The notes under the pieces are model-generated. The model searched no databases, was not told where the DNA came from, and saw nothing but the letters and a program-made list of their open reading frames with translations. The position numbers and the translations under genes are program-made. From Halovenus amylolytica (GTDB lineage: Archaea > Halobacteriota > Halobacteria > Halobacteriales > Haloarculaceae), in assembly GCA_004015825.1 (NCBI GenBank), contig SAYS01000025.1, forward strand, positions 1-46,425: a DNA stretch of 46,425 bases, written 5' to 3'. Below are positions 1 to 8,692 of the stretch, in pieces (position 1 is the stretch's first letter; every line of letters begins with the position of its first letter).

Positions 1-123
1 TGGTTGCGAAGGTTCCGGGGCGTCTCAAAACACCACTTACAGGGCTATCTGAACTTCCTCAGCCTCACACTCAACACCGAACGCTGGTTCGAGAAAATCC
101 TGAGTACCGACTTCTACAGATGA
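1..123 (+). pseudogene. IS1595 (ISXO2-like) transposase, C-terminal fragment
   Basis: The first 40 codons of the window read as the C-terminal tail of an ISXO2/IS1595-type transposase and end at TGA 121-123. The stretch WLRRFRGVSKHH followed by a leucine-rich helix (YLNFLSLTLN) is typical of the end of these DDE enzymes in haloarchaea. The upstream part is outside the window, so it cannot be told whether the element is intact. It directly abuts a damaged ADP-ribosylglycohydrolase relic, which fits an insertion hot spot. The family assignment is from recognition of the tail motif, not from a search. Confidence 0.7.
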
Positions 124-177
124 GCGTATCAACTGATGTCTGATATGTGCTGGATAGATCAGTCCATCCCGTGATAG

Positions 178-1089
178 TACGACCACGCCACTCGCAAGAA
201 ACTGAAAGACGCCCGTCGTTGTCCCGAATGCGGAGAAGACGTGCCGCCAATCTGGAAGTACCCGGCTGAGCAAGTGCCGTACAAGCCGCCTGGCGACGTC
301 GGATCGATTTTCTTCTTCAGGTGCAACTGCGGAGAGGCGTTCGTCGTCGGCGAAACCGAGAGTGGCGACCGCCGGATCATCGAACTCGAGGATACGGGGC
401 GATCGAAGCGTCCAGTTGTATGGTACGACAGCGGCCCGTTCGATATCGGCCTCATGACGGCCGATGCCATCCGGGAGTACGGCGATGGGACCGCGTGGCG
501 CGACGCCGGAAGAGAAGTCTGGCACCGCCGCGCCGAGGGATCAAACGCTGGGAACGGGAGCGTGATGCGGTGTGCGCCACACGCGATTGCCTTTGCTGAA
601 GACCTCGATACACTCATCCAGGTGAGCAAAGAATCGTCGGCGATCACACACTACGATCCGCGATGCACCTACGGTTGCGCAGTGTTGAACTGCACCATCG
701 CGGGGTATCTCCGGGATGTTGAGGATCCGCTTGAGATGGCGTTGGACCAAGTTCAGAGAGACGCTCCAGACGAACTCGTCGAGAGCCTCCGGTTCGTTCC
801 AGATATGATCGATGAACCCCAGCTGAAAACCTCTGGATACGTTGTGCATACGCTCTAGATAGCCTTGTACGATGCAATGACAGCTGAAACTGCCGAAGAT
901 GCGATCGTCACTGCTGTCAACCGTGGCGGAGATACAGATACGATCGGAGCCGTGACAGGTGCACTTGCTGGCGCACGATTCGGGAGCGACTCTCTCCCCG
1001 AGCGATGGCTCGACACGATCAACAAGCCGGAGGAACTCGAACTCCTTGCTCAAGCGCTCGTAATGAGTGATCTCAACGCGTCAACCTGA
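178..1089 (+). pseudogene. Zinc-ribbon / ADP-ribosylglycohydrolase (DraG-like) relic with in-frame stop
   Basis: One reading frame is open from 178 (just after TGA-TAG at 172-177) to TGA 1087-1089, except for an in-frame TAG at 856-858. The N-terminal part has two cysteine pairs (CPECG near 214-228 and CNCG near 325) and looks like a small zinc ribbon. From about 415 the frame switches to the C-terminal half of the ADP-ribosylglycohydrolase family: WYDSGPFDIGLMT, GNGSVMRCAP, ITHYDPRC and, after the stop, NRGGDTDTIGAVTGALAG, which holds the late metal-binding aspartates. The N-terminal catalytic segment of the family (GDALG, TDDT) is absent and there is no ATG; GTG 241 is the only candidate start. 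The usual sequence reads through the TAG without a gap, so it is a point nonsense mutation. Very probably non-functional. Confidence 0.75.
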
Positions 1090-1355
1090 CCAGTTGTGTC
1101 TCGATCAGCACCGCTTGGGGGTTCTGTCAGCATGGGTGTAGAGTGTTACTCACCACCGTCGTCCGGCAAAAATTCAGACGAATCATTTATTTTAGTGGGA
1201 ATTACTTACTACCTGTCAGGAAAGCCGTGCCAGATACAGAGCGCGAATTGGTCACTGGCGAGTTGTCATCTATCGATGTGAATAATAGAGACGGGAATTG
1301 AGTATGCAGGCAAGCACGTACTTCCACCCATTCTTGGGGTAACTCTCCGCGTGCC
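1090..1355. other. Gene-free interval
   Basis: There is no convincing gene here. A short frame begins at GTG 1228 after an AT-rich stretch (ATTTATTTTAGTG) and encodes only 24 residues. The overlapping open frames on either strand have no recognisable motifs. Confidence 0.4.
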
Positions 1356-2405
1356 TCAGTCGTCGCTATCGCTGTCTGCATCCCACTCCACCTGGACCTC
1401 ATGAATCAGTCCCTCCTCAGTTTCGCGAGCCCATTCAGTGATGGAGATCGTCCCCCTCGGAGGGTTGCGCCCGCTGACAGTTTCCGTACTTGTCGGCTCC
1501 ATTCCCCCGGAACCGCCAGTGAGACTCTCACGAAGGCCCCGGAGATACGTCGCTGCCTCCCCGCGGGTCATCTCGGTATCCAGCACCGAAGACGCCTCCC
1601 GCTCGGCGGCGGTTACGTCGGTATGGCCAAGGCCGACGGCGTTGACCACAGCACCGAGCAACAGGATAACACCGATGAAGTACAGCCAGGTAACCAACAG
1701 GAGGATGCTTGCGATGAGACTCCCGCCGCCGCCGGTCAGGGAGACGTACACTTGGAACAGCACTTGCAGGATCGCCCAACCGACGGCCCCGACAACCGTC
1801 CCCGGCAGCACTTCTCGTGGCGTCACGTCGATGTCCGGGAACAGATAGTACATCGGGAAGAACGCGCCACAGAGGCAGACGATCAGTAGCACGGGGGCCA
1901 CAACCCCAATGAACGGGACTGACGAAAAGAATGCGACGACGGTAGTTGTGCCGACCATCGCGATGGCGCCCAGCGCGAGGGTAAAGAGCATCACCAGACT
2001 CTTTTTGATCTGGCCGAGGAACGATCCCTGGACGGTTGTCTCGTATATCTCCGAGAACGCCGTATCGAGCGCACGGAATACCTTGATCGCCCCCCACACA
2101 AGGATGAGAACCCCGATGAGAGAAGAACTGATTGTCGAGCCGAGGCCGGAGCCGCGTTGCTCTTCGATCATCACCTCGATGACACCACCGACTGACGGAG
2201 AGACGTTTTCAGTCGCCCCCTCGACTATCTGCTGTTGTAGTTCGGGCGCGCCGAGTACGGAGACGCCGATGAGGAAGAACATGAGCAGTGGAACGATCGA
2301 GACGAACGCACTGTACGCGATACTGCCGGCGAGAAACGTCACGTTCTTTTCACTGAAGACGCGGAGAACCGGTTTCACTCGCGAGACGACAGACTGGATA
2401 TTCAT
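1356..2405 (-). CDS. YihY/BrkB family integral membrane protein
   Basis: The 349-aa product has the layout of the YihY/virulence factor BrkB family (historically mis-named ribonuclease BN). There is an N-terminal amphipathic start, then the family signature around residues 24-45 (FLAGSIAYSAF, SIVPLLMFFL) and about six hydrophobic helices spread to residue ~260, followed by a hydrophilic acidic tail of ~90 residues ending in a run of Asp/Ser. Function in the family is poorly defined; a membrane transport or envelope role is usual speculation. ATG at 2405 is the natural start because the family motif follows within 25 residues. The acidic tail is expected for a haloarchaeal protein whose C-terminus faces the salty cytoplasm. 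Confidence 0.88.
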   Translation of the reverse strand: MNIQSVVSRVKPVLRVFSEKNVTFLAGSIAYSAFVSIVPLLMFFLIGVSVLGAPELQQQIVEGATENVSPSVGGVIEVMIEEQRGSGLGSTISSSLIGVLILVWGAIKVFRALDTAFSEIYETTVQGSFLGQIKKSLVMLFTLALGAIAMVGTTTVVAFFSSVPFIGVVAPVLLIVCLCGAFFPMYYLFPDIDVTPREVLPGTVVGAVGWAILQVLFQVYVSLTGGGGSLIASILLLVTWLYFIGVILLLGAVVNAVGLGHTDVTAAEREASSVLDTEMTRGEAATYLRGLRESLTGGSGGMEPTSTETVSGRNPPRGTISITEWARETEEGLIHEVQVEWDADSDSDD

Positions 2406-2628
2406 AGTTCACGCACCTTGTGCGAGCATCGCAATCGTCGGTGGTTATACGACTCGTTCAGCGGAATGGAAAAGTGAAACATTTCCGTTTCCCTACCGAA
2501 AGCTCTGTATTCTGCACACAGTCTCTGACAGACGCGCAATCTATTGGTTTGCTGTCTGCGGGAGACAGGGCGCAAATCTTGGACTCCATCTCGTGGTAAA
2601 ATCGTCAATAAGCCAGACAGCGTTGGTT

Positions 2629-2799
2629 TCATTCTCCCGTTAGTCCATTGATACACTCGGCACGAACCTCGGTACTATCCTCTCTGCCCATGTCTTCTTC
2701 GCCGTGATCGACCGAGTCGATCAGTTCTCTCGAGACCATATCTGGCGAGATGTTTCGAACATCATCCACATCATGGTCGCATCGGGCACATTTGACCAT
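2629..2799 (-). CDS. Small CxxC zinc-finger-type protein
   Basis: From ATG 2799 the frame gives a 56-aa acidic protein beginning MVKCARCDHDVDDVRNISPD, with a second cysteine near the end (AECINGLTGE). An upstream ATG at 2841 would add 14 hydrophobic residues (MLSILIIVTLVTLF) and make it a membrane-anchored form. I prefer 2799 because the CxxC-led sequence resembles small soluble haloarchaeal proteins of the same length, but the longer start cannot be excluded. No function is known. It lies between the YihY-like gene and the divergent phosphate permease. Confidence 0.5.
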   Translation of the reverse strand: MVKCARCDHDVDDVRNISPDMVSRELIDSVDHGEEDMGREDSTEVRAECINGLTGE

Positions 2800-3234
2800 G
2801 AACAAAGTAACCAGGGTGACGATTATTAGTATTGACAACATAGTAGGCTGTTAACTATTTGTCCGAACGTTACCGATATGTTGCGTTCACCCTCTGTATC
2901 GTTCACATCGCTTTTGACGAAAATCAGAGATGTTACGGCCTGATTCGCTCTATCGTTCGGCTTTATTGACCTGGCTGAACTGCCCTGAACAGAGCAAGCC
3001 ATCCTGCAGGACTTGCGCGTTCTATTCAGCACTCGACACGTGATGACTTGCTTTGAGGATTTCAGGGGAGTGGTCGAGACAGACCCGATCTGCATTCCAC
3101 GTGAACGGAGACTGAACGAAGAAGATCGACGAACATTGTTGAGAGATATCAACCAATATCTGCAGGGCTTTTCTGTAATACTCAGTCCGGAAATTATATT
3201 CGGGGGACTACGTGACATTCTCACACACAGAAAG

Positions 3235-4476
3235 ATGGTGGCACTACTGACTATCGTCGGTGTGGTTGTCGCCGTATTTGTCGGGTTCAATATCGGTGGG
3301 TCATCAACGGGTGTGGCGTTTGGTCCGGCGGTCGGGTCACGCCTCGTTCGGAAGACGACCGCGGCGACGCTGTTTCTCGTGTTCGGCTTCCTCGGTGCGT
3401 GGACCGTAGGTCGAAACGTCATTGCCACGATGAGCAGTAGTATCGTGCCAGCAACCCAGTTCACGCCTCTTGCAAGCGTGGTCGTCCTGTTTTTTACTGG
3501 TCTGTCACTGCTTATTTCGAATCTCTACGGCGTGCCAGCGTCGACCTCGATGACGGCTGTTGGAGCCATCGTCGGACTGGGACTCGCGTCGGGTACCCTC
3601 AACCAGGCGCTTATGTTCGTTATTCTTTCCGCGTGGATCGTTGCCCCGCTTTTCTGCTTAGGTATCGGGGTCGGCGTTGGGCGCTACATCTACCCGTATC
3701 TTGATCGCTACGTCGCGTTCACGACGTTCACCCTCCAGTTTGTGCAGATAGACCGCTCGGGGACGGTGCCCCGCCCGTCTGTGAATCCGAACGCGTCTTC
3801 GCGAGACATCGTCGGATCGCTCCTGGTGGTCGTCATCGCCTGCTATATGGCGTTCTCGGCAGGGGCGTCGAACGCCGCGAACGCTGTGGCTCCCCTCGTC
3901 GGCGAAGGGGGATCACTGACGGTCAATCAGGGGGTTTTGCTCGCGGTGTTTGCCTTCGGTTTGGGCAGTTTCACTATCGCTCGTCGGACGCTGGCGACGG
4001 TTGGCGATGAAATCACAGAGCTCCCGATTCTCGCGTCGCTGATTGTCTCCGTAGTCGGTGGGACAGTCATCACAATACTCTCGTATTTTGGGATTCCTGC
4101 AAGCCTCGCTGTCAGTACGACATCGACGATCATTGGGCTCGGGTGGGGGCGGGCAAGTCGGGCAGCGACACTTTCAGAGTTAGTCACACCAGCGCCCGAG
4201 CGTTCGGACTTCGAGGTGGCGACGGGGGCGTTAATTACCTCACGCAGCGAAGAGGCACCCGTTAGTCCGACTATCGGGGATATTGCAAGATACGAAGAAC
4301 CGCCAGAGAGACCGGAGGAGATTCCAAACGTACCGGATATCGGCGCAGAGGGACCAGCTGACCTCGACGAAAACAGTCTGTTTAATCCAGCGGCGGCAAA
4401 ACGCATCGCTACGATGTGGATTTTGACCCCATCGCTGGCGGTTGCCGCCTCCTACCCGGTGTTCGTGTTCCTCTGA
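3235..4476 (+). CDS. PiT-type inorganic phosphate permease
   Basis: This is an integral membrane transporter of the PiT family, which couples phosphate uptake to H+ or Na+. The protein shows the internal duplication of the family: a degenerate first signature (FNIGGSSTGVAFGPAVGS) near its start and a second (GASNAANAVAPLVG) about 210 residues later, with ten or so hydrophobic helices. A hydrophilic Pro/Glu-rich segment precedes the last helix, which ends VFVFL. I choose ATG 3235 because the first helix follows at once, giving ~413 aa. The frame is open further upstream to 2989 with only a TTG (3013) as start, adding 74 charged residues with no known match. It is followed, 143 bp on, by a methyltransferase gene that looks unrelated. 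Confidence 0.85.
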   Translation: MVALLTIVGVVVAVFVGFNIGGSSTGVAFGPAVGSRLVRKTTAATLFLVFGFLGAWTVGRNVIATMSSSIVPATQFTPLASVVVLFFTGLSLLISNLYGVPASTSMTAVGAIVGLGLASGTLNQALMFVILSAWIVAPLFCLGIGVGVGRYIYPYLDRYVAFTTFTLQFVQIDRSGTVPRPSVNPNASSRDIVGSLLVVVIACYMAFSAGASNAANAVAPLVGEGGSLTVNQGVLLAVFAFGLGSFTIARRTLATVGDEITELPILASLIVSVVGGTVITILSYFGIPASLAVSTTSTIIGLGWGRASRAATLSELVTPAPERSDFEVATGALITSRSEEAPVSPTIGDIARYEEPPERPEEIPNVPDIGAEGPADLDENSLFNPAAAKRIATMWILTPSLAVAASYPVFVFL

Positions 4477-4625
4477 TAACTCCGTCGGATGTAATAGTAG
4501 ATCGACCTTCGGGACTCCATTTCATACTCCATACTCCAGGGTATGCAGCGGGATTCTCATGGAGTCACGCTCTAAAGACCAATGGATACCACAGTAGCTT
4601 TTATGATTGACTGTCATGTGTGCGT

Positions 4626-5552
4626 ATGGGTGACGAAATATATCACTCGCATCTGGACGTGTTTCTGCTCTGGGCGTGCCGGGAGACGGGCGTCATCGCA
4701 GAACTGATCGACGGGCCGAAAAGCCCTGACACCGTCGCGGAGAGAACTGGGATCACGGACCGGGCCGCGACTGTCACGCTCGAGGCGCTCGCCGACATGG
4801 GCTACCTCGAGGAGTCTGACGGCAAGTATGGCCCAACGGCCGAACTCGACGGGTTTCGCCCGGAGACGGACGTGTTAGACAAGGGCATCTTGCCCCATCG
4901 GCTGGACGTGCTGGAGGGGTATATGGATCTACCCAAACTGATGCGGACAGGTGCGACACCCCAGCATGAGATGGACGAACTCCGGCGGTATATGGGTGCG
5001 ATGGCTACAATCGAAGAGACGACCGTGCGTGCTGTCGTCACGGCCGCCGAGCACGCCCATCCACAGCCCGATCGCGTGCTCGACGTCGGGGGTGGCCCCG
5101 GTCGGCTGTCAACGGAGTTCGTCCGCCGTGGCGCCGATGTGACACTGTTCGACATCCCGCCAGTGATAGATCTCCTCGCGGATCACCACGCCGAGGCGGG
5201 CCTCGAGACGGTTGCCGGCGACGCGACGGAGTCGCTCCCAGACGGGTTCGATCTCGTGTTTAGCTCCAGGGTGATACTGACCTTCTCACCGACCGAACTC
5301 CGGGACTACTTCGACAACGCGTTCACCGCCCTCGACCCCGGTGGGACGTTCATGTGCACGGAACGTACACGGGACCACTCGAACGACGTCGAACGATTCG
5401 CGGCCCACATGCTAACCATCTCGCCGGACGGCCACACACATACCGCCGCGGAGTACAAGTCCGCCCTCGAGGGCGCTGGGTTCGTGGACCCAGCAGTCAC
5501 CGATATCCCAGGCACCGGGTTCCAGGCTATCGTCGGTCACAAGCCCGCGTAG
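4626..5552 (+). CDS. COMT-like SAM-dependent O-methyltransferase
   Basis: The ~308-aa protein has the two-part build of O-methyltransferases with a winged-helix dimerisation domain. Residues ~10-90 form the N-terminal helix-turn-helix part (TGVIAELIDGPKSPDTVAER). The SAM-binding motif I, VLDVGGGPGRLS, lies near residue 156, with an acidic residue after beta-2 (LFDIPPV). The C-terminal part contains LDPGGTF, the usual post-motif turn. ATG 4626 is chosen over the overlapping GTG 4620. The substrate is unknown: the family methylates quinones, flavonoids and other small molecules. There is no operon partner on the same strand. Confidence 0.85.
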   Translation: MGDEIYHSHLDVFLLWACRETGVIAELIDGPKSPDTVAERTGITDRAATVTLEALADMGYLEESDGKYGPTAELDGFRPETDVLDKGILPHRLDVLEGYMDLPKLMRTGATPQHEMDELRRYMGAMATIEETTVRAVVTAAEHAHPQPDRVLDVGGGPGRLSTEFVRRGADVTLFDIPPVIDLLADHHAEAGLETVAGDATESLPDGFDLVFSSRVILTFSPTELRDYFDNAFTALDPGGTFMCTERTRDHSNDVERFAAHMLTISPDGHTHTAAEYKSALEGAGFVDPAVTDIPGTGFQAIVGHKPA

Positions 5553-5725
5553 CCAGTCGGGCCAATTGGTCCAGGTTCGGGTTCGACTCCAGAGGCCACA
5601 CTGCTGTGCTCGATCACCTCGAGGCCGGTGAAGATGGGATAGTGTTCGTCCGAGCATTGGTCTTTAGCTAAGAGAAAAACCACGTGACAGCAGCGGCTTA
5701 TCGAGTCGTCTATTTTTGAGGAATG

Positions 5726-5732
5726 AGGAGGT
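5726..5732 (+). promoter_or_regulatory. Strong Shine-Dalgarno sequence
   Basis: AGGAGGT matches the anti-SD tail of archaeal 16S rRNA and stands 7 nt before GTG 5740. This is the most canonical ribosome binding site seen in the window. The GTG frame stops after five codons, which points to a frameshift in the gene that follows. Confidence 0.6.
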
Positions 5733-5739
5733 AACCGCT

Positions 5740-6422
5740 GTGCACACAGATACCTGACTGTCAATTGCCCCACCTGCGACAAAGAATTCGACGTTGTATA
5801 TCCAAACGAGTTGAGTAACACCGAACCAGCTCGATCAACTATTGTTCCCTATAGCGAGGGAGACATCGTTGATTGGGAGCTACGAAATGATGGAGCAAAA
5901 CCATATACTGGAAGCGAGCAAGAAATCCCGTTTGAGCAATATCTCAGGGTTACAATCAGTGGTGTTGGCGGTGACCTCTACGGGATGGAGGAGGGAGTTC
6001 CAGCAGAGGATCAGCAAATATGCGGTGAAAAAGACCGTTTTCAGATCTGGGACACTCCTAACCACGAGCCAGATGGTCATGAACAGGTTGCCTACGTTGT
6101 CCGAGCGGATCTTGAAACGGGAGTCAAGACTAAGAACATCTACATGGCGGCCTCAGATGGTCCAAACCTCTACGTGAAAAATCGCGGAGTCCCACGCAAC
6201 TCTGGGAAGAAATGGACTTACTTGGATCAGGGAGAGTGTAGCATTCGTGCAAACCAAGCTGGACTTGATGGAGAAATTACCCAAACTGGGGAAAATCGGT
6301 ATAATATCTTTCTGGAACATGATGTGCAGCCTTTGGTTAGTGAGGAAAGTAAATTGGCTGAAAGATTAGTAAAAGAAGTTGGGCGCATGCTCGTTGCCTT
6401 CCAAACCAAACGAGTCCAGTGA
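5740..6422 (+). pseudogene. Hypothetical protein, probably frameshifted near its start
   Basis: The long open frame runs from 5727 to TGA 6420-6422, and its first conventional start is TTG 5811 (203 aa). Upstream of that TTG the same frame encodes a cysteine pair, TVNCPTCDKEFDVVYPNEL, which looks like real protein. It has no start codon, while a perfect SD plus GTG (5740) sits in the frame one base away. Adding one base within 5743-5753 would join GTG 5740 to the CPTC segment. The rest (DIVDWELRNDG, YLRVTISGVGGDLYG, a C-terminal helix rich in Lys/Glu) has no domain I recognise. If not a sequencing error, translation must start at TTG 5811 and lose the cysteine pair. Function unknown. Confidence 0.5.
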
Positions 6423-6572
6423 TTTATGACTGATAGCACCCCTCCTCAAGTAAGTGACCTCAGATCAAAGAATACGAAAACAGGAGGTGCGTCTGTCCTC
6501 GTCGGTGGTCACAGTTGCGAACCGTGAAACTGAGGGGAATGCTTTTGTTCCAGTCGAGGATTATGACAGGAC

Positions 6573-7469
6573 GTGTCCGCCCCTGATCCCTCCCGCCGGA
6601 CAGTTCTCGCTGGCCTCTCGACGATAGCCCTCGGCGCGCTCGCTGGTTGCAGTTCGCTGCTGGGCGGTAGCAACGAGGACGAGTCGGCCTACCGCAATTG
6701 GCTGTACGACCAGAGCCACTATACCGACGAGAAGAACCAGGCCAGCCTGTGGTTCGACTCCCCAACCGAACTGATGGCCGCCGAGGACCACATTCCCAAT
6801 CCGGTAATAAACCAGTCCTTAGCGACTCCGTTACGACCACGGTCCGACTTGGCTTCCATCGACTGGGCGATATGGTACCACAACGAACTGGGAGTGACAC
6901 CGGGAGTTCGGGCCTTTGGTGGGTCATTCGACTCGAACACTGCCAGAGAAATGGTGACGGCGATGGGCCCCTCCGTCGACGACGACAACTCGCCCGAGAC
7001 CGTCGACGAGTATGAACTGGTTGCATACGACGACGACCAGTACGGTCTCTATAGAGACGGTGAGGCAGTCTTCGTCGAGTCCGCCGCCTCCGAAGACGTG
7101 GTTCGTGATCTCGTTACCGAACGCTCAAAGTCGCCGTCGAAACTGGCCGACAGCATCCAACAGTTCATCGACCGTGTTGGGTTCGAAACCACTGCCTCGG
7201 TGCAGTTTGAACCCACGGACGGAACCGAGTTCACCGGGACCGGTACCGGGTACACAGTTGACGGCCAAACCACTGACGTACGGTATGTCCATCTGAACGG
7301 GGACCTGTCTGTCGAAGATCTGCAAGAGGTTGGTCACAAGATAGAGGCACTCTCGGCAGTGACTGTCGACGAAGAGGGACCGGTCCGCTGGTTAGAGGGG
7401 ACAGTCGACACCGACCGTACCGCACTCAATGGAACGATGTTTGACCAGTCTGCGGCACCCTTTGAATGA
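6573..7469 (+). CDS. Tat-exported lipoprotein, function unknown
   Basis: The 298-aa product starts at GTG 6573. It has a twin-arginine signal (SRRTVLAGLSTIALGALAGC) whose lipobox LAGC places the lipidated cysteine near residue 25, so the protein is exported folded and anchored to the outer face of the membrane. The mature part is acidic with no catalytic motif I can name. Segments such as WAIWYHNELGVTPGVRAFGGSF and VEDLQEVGHKIEAL suggest an alpha/beta domain. Similar Tat lipoproteins are common in haloarchaea and mostly uncharacterised. It stands alone between a damaged gene and a gene-poor interval. Confidence 0.7.
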   Translation: MSAPDPSRRTVLAGLSTIALGALAGCSSLLGGSNEDESAYRNWLYDQSHYTDEKNQASLWFDSPTELMAAEDHIPNPVINQSLATPLRPRSDLASIDWAIWYHNELGVTPGVRAFGGSFDSNTAREMVTAMGPSVDDDNSPETVDEYELVAYDDDQYGLYRDGEAVFVESAASEDVVRDLVTERSKSPSKLADSIQQFIDRVGFETTASVQFEPTDGTEFTGTGTGYTVDGQTTDVRYVHLNGDLSVEDLQEVGHKIEALSAVTVDEEGPVRWLEGTVDTDRTALNGTMFDQSAAPFE

Positions 7470-7615
7470 GTGTCTCCCACTGACGCTCTCTTACTGCAGC
7501 CTCTGCATGTTTCACCGGATTTCTGACGGATACCAGATAGGCTGACACCCGTCGCGGTATGTATGCTCTCTGTATTGATTGGCTGACGAATTGTCTGAGG
7601 GCCGTCATCGTTGTC

Positions 7616-7738
7616 TTATTCACTAGCTTCTGAATCGCGAAATGAGCGCCCAGAGCGGAACTTGGTGAGCTCTGCAATGCGGTTTTCGAGTTCTTCGATG
7701 TTTTCGAGGAGGTTGTGCCACGTTGTCGTAAACGGCAT
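7616..7738 (-). CDS. Possible 40-aa coiled-coil peptide
   Basis: ATG 7738 to TAA 7616-7618 encodes 40 residues (MPFTTTWHNLLENIEEL then ENRIAELTKF and a basic tail). The heptad-like Leu/Ile spacing suggests a short coiled coil. It could be a genuine small protein or the start of a truncated gene. No promoter or RBS is evident, so support is modest. Confidence 0.3.
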   Translation of the reverse strand: MPFTTTWHNLLENIEELENRIAELTKFRSGRSFRDSEASE

Positions 7739-7801
7739 ACACGAGAGTAGCAGGGGCGAGCACGAAAATTATGAACCTTCTGATAGTTCAGACGATCCGA
7801 T

Positions 7802-7810
7802 TTTTATATA
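7802..7810 (+). promoter_or_regulatory. TATA-like box for the membrane-protein gene at 7832
   Basis: TTTTATATA is centred 26 nt before ATG 7832, the spacing expected for a leaderless haloarchaeal transcript. It supports ATG 7832 rather than the TTG three bases upstream as the start. Confidence 0.55.
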
Positions 7811-7831
7811 CTCACCGATTTATTACGATTG

Positions 7832-8558
7832 ATGACACAGCAGCAGTCTACGAACATCCTTTCTGAAGATACACGGGGTAACGGTCGGTCGATCGTTGTC
7901 GGCCTGCTTGGAGTCGCGTTGGTCGGTTTTGCCGTCTTTATGATGTTTCGTGGGGTGATTCTTGATAGCAGTACGAGCGATCCTGCGCCAGAGACAGAGG
8001 CAGATGATGGCCCCGAAACAGAACAACTCATACTGCCGGCTGTAAATTCGGAAAGATATGCGCCACCACCGGTAGCCGTTCGGCTACCGAGGATCGCCTC
8101 GCGCTGCTCGGCTCACCCCGGGGTGGCGCAATTCTTCAGTTTCTTACAGCCGGCAGTATCAGCAACAACGACACGGACAACAACGAATCTGACGACATGC
8201 CTCCCGAAGATGACACGCCCGAGACTGTCGATATTGATCTCAACGTGTGGTGCAAGAAATCGGTGAGGAAGCCCGATATTCGACGCTAACGCTTCGCAAT
8301 GAGAGTGGCGGGGTCGTCGAGCGGAAGTCGCTGACACTGGTTAGCTCACCCTCCTTCGAAAACCTCTCCTACGGTGATGAGTTCACTCTTACCGTCGAAG
8401 TCGATCAGTGGCCTGACGAGCGAATCGAATTCAACGCAGGCGATTTCGAAGAACGTGATGTCGTCGTCGGATACGAGTTCAAAGCTGCTGACTCCTTCCA
8501 ATTCGTAGCGCACGAGGATCACAAAGAGATCAAGACAGGTTGGCATCGGCTTATATAA
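7832..8558 (+). pseudogene. Single-pass membrane protein gene broken by a MITE and a frameshift
   Basis: The N-terminal part (ATG 7832) encodes a cytoplasmic segment, one transmembrane helix (IVVGLLGVALVGFAVFMMF) and an acidic linker (PETEADDGPETEQL). The frame is then interrupted by a 130-bp palindromic element at 8030-8159. Right after it the acidic linker continues in another frame (SNNDTDNNESDDMPPEDD from 8161) and runs into VDIDLNV. A third frame takes over at GTG 8247 (VQEIGEEARYSTLTLRNESG ... KEIKTGWHRLI, stop at 8558) and encodes a beta-rich C-terminal domain of ~100 aa. So there are two lesions: the insertion and a one-base shift near 8241-8250. The intact ancestor would have been a ~195-aa membrane-anchored protein with an extracellular beta domain; function unknown. 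Confidence 0.7.
8030..8159. mobile_element. Palindromic MITE-like element, long copy
   Basis: This 130-bp element is bounded by perfect 16-bp terminal inverted repeats (ATACTGCCGGCTGTAA at 8030-8045 and its reverse complement at 8144-8159). Inside, a second inverted repeat surrounds ACCCCGGGGT, so the element is a nested palindrome. Compared with the second copy (8860-8939, inverted) it carries ~50 extra bp with their own hairpin (CGGTAGCCG/CGGCTACCG). It has no coding capacity and interrupts a membrane-protein gene. Clear target duplications are not visible. Confidence 0.75.
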
Positions 8559-8661
8559 AATTAAAATGTTGGAGGCCAGCAATTAGCAGGATTGCAACTA
8601 CCAGTACGAGTTTCATGACCCAAGATGGAACATCTTTCCGGATTCGGAATGCCCAGTCCAT
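8551..8661 (-). CDS. Possible 36-aa single-helix membrane peptide
   Basis: ATG 8661 to TAA 8551-8553 encodes 36 residues: a charged amphipathic start (MDWAFRIRKDVPSWVM) followed by a hydrophobic helix (KLVLVVAILLIAGL) and a short tail. A TATA-like box (TTATAGTAA at 8684-8692) is centred exactly 27 nt upstream, which supports a leaderless transcript. Its end overlaps by 8 nt the end of the broken gene on the other strand. It is a credible small membrane protein, but there is no family I recognise. Confidence 0.45.
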   Translation of the reverse strand: MDWAFRIRKDVPSWVMKLVLVVAILLIAGLQHFNFI

Positions 8662-8683
8662 ATGTTCCAATGACCTGCCCAAT

Positions 8684-8692
8684 TACTATAAC
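8684..8692 (-). promoter_or_regulatory. TATA-like box for the 36-aa membrane peptide
   Basis: On the minus strand TTATAGTAA is centred 27 nt before ATG 8661, the canonical distance for leaderless initiation. Confidence 0.4.

Noticed and set aside
1202..1402. Minus-strand 66-aa frame upstream of the YihY-like gene's end
   Set aside because: It overlaps the C-terminal coding sequence of the YihY-like gene and shows no motif; a shadow frame.
2402..2656. 84-aa minus-strand frame between the YihY-like gene and the small CxxC gene
   Set aside because: Basic and low-complexity for a haloarchaeon, and it overlaps both neighbours; not protein-like.
5553..5620. tRNA T-arm-like string (GGGTTCGACTCC) after the methyltransferase gene
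   Set aside because: The T-stem has a mismatch and no acceptor, D or anticodon arms can be folded around it. Treated as chance or a very old remnant.
5537..5821. 94-aa minus-strand frame
   Set aside because: It overlaps the methyltransferase end and the SD/GTG start region, with haphazard composition and no start signal.
7611..7832. 73-aa plus-strand frame rich in Ser/Arg
   Set aside because: It is the antisense shadow of the 40-aa coiled-coil candidate and lacks acidic character.
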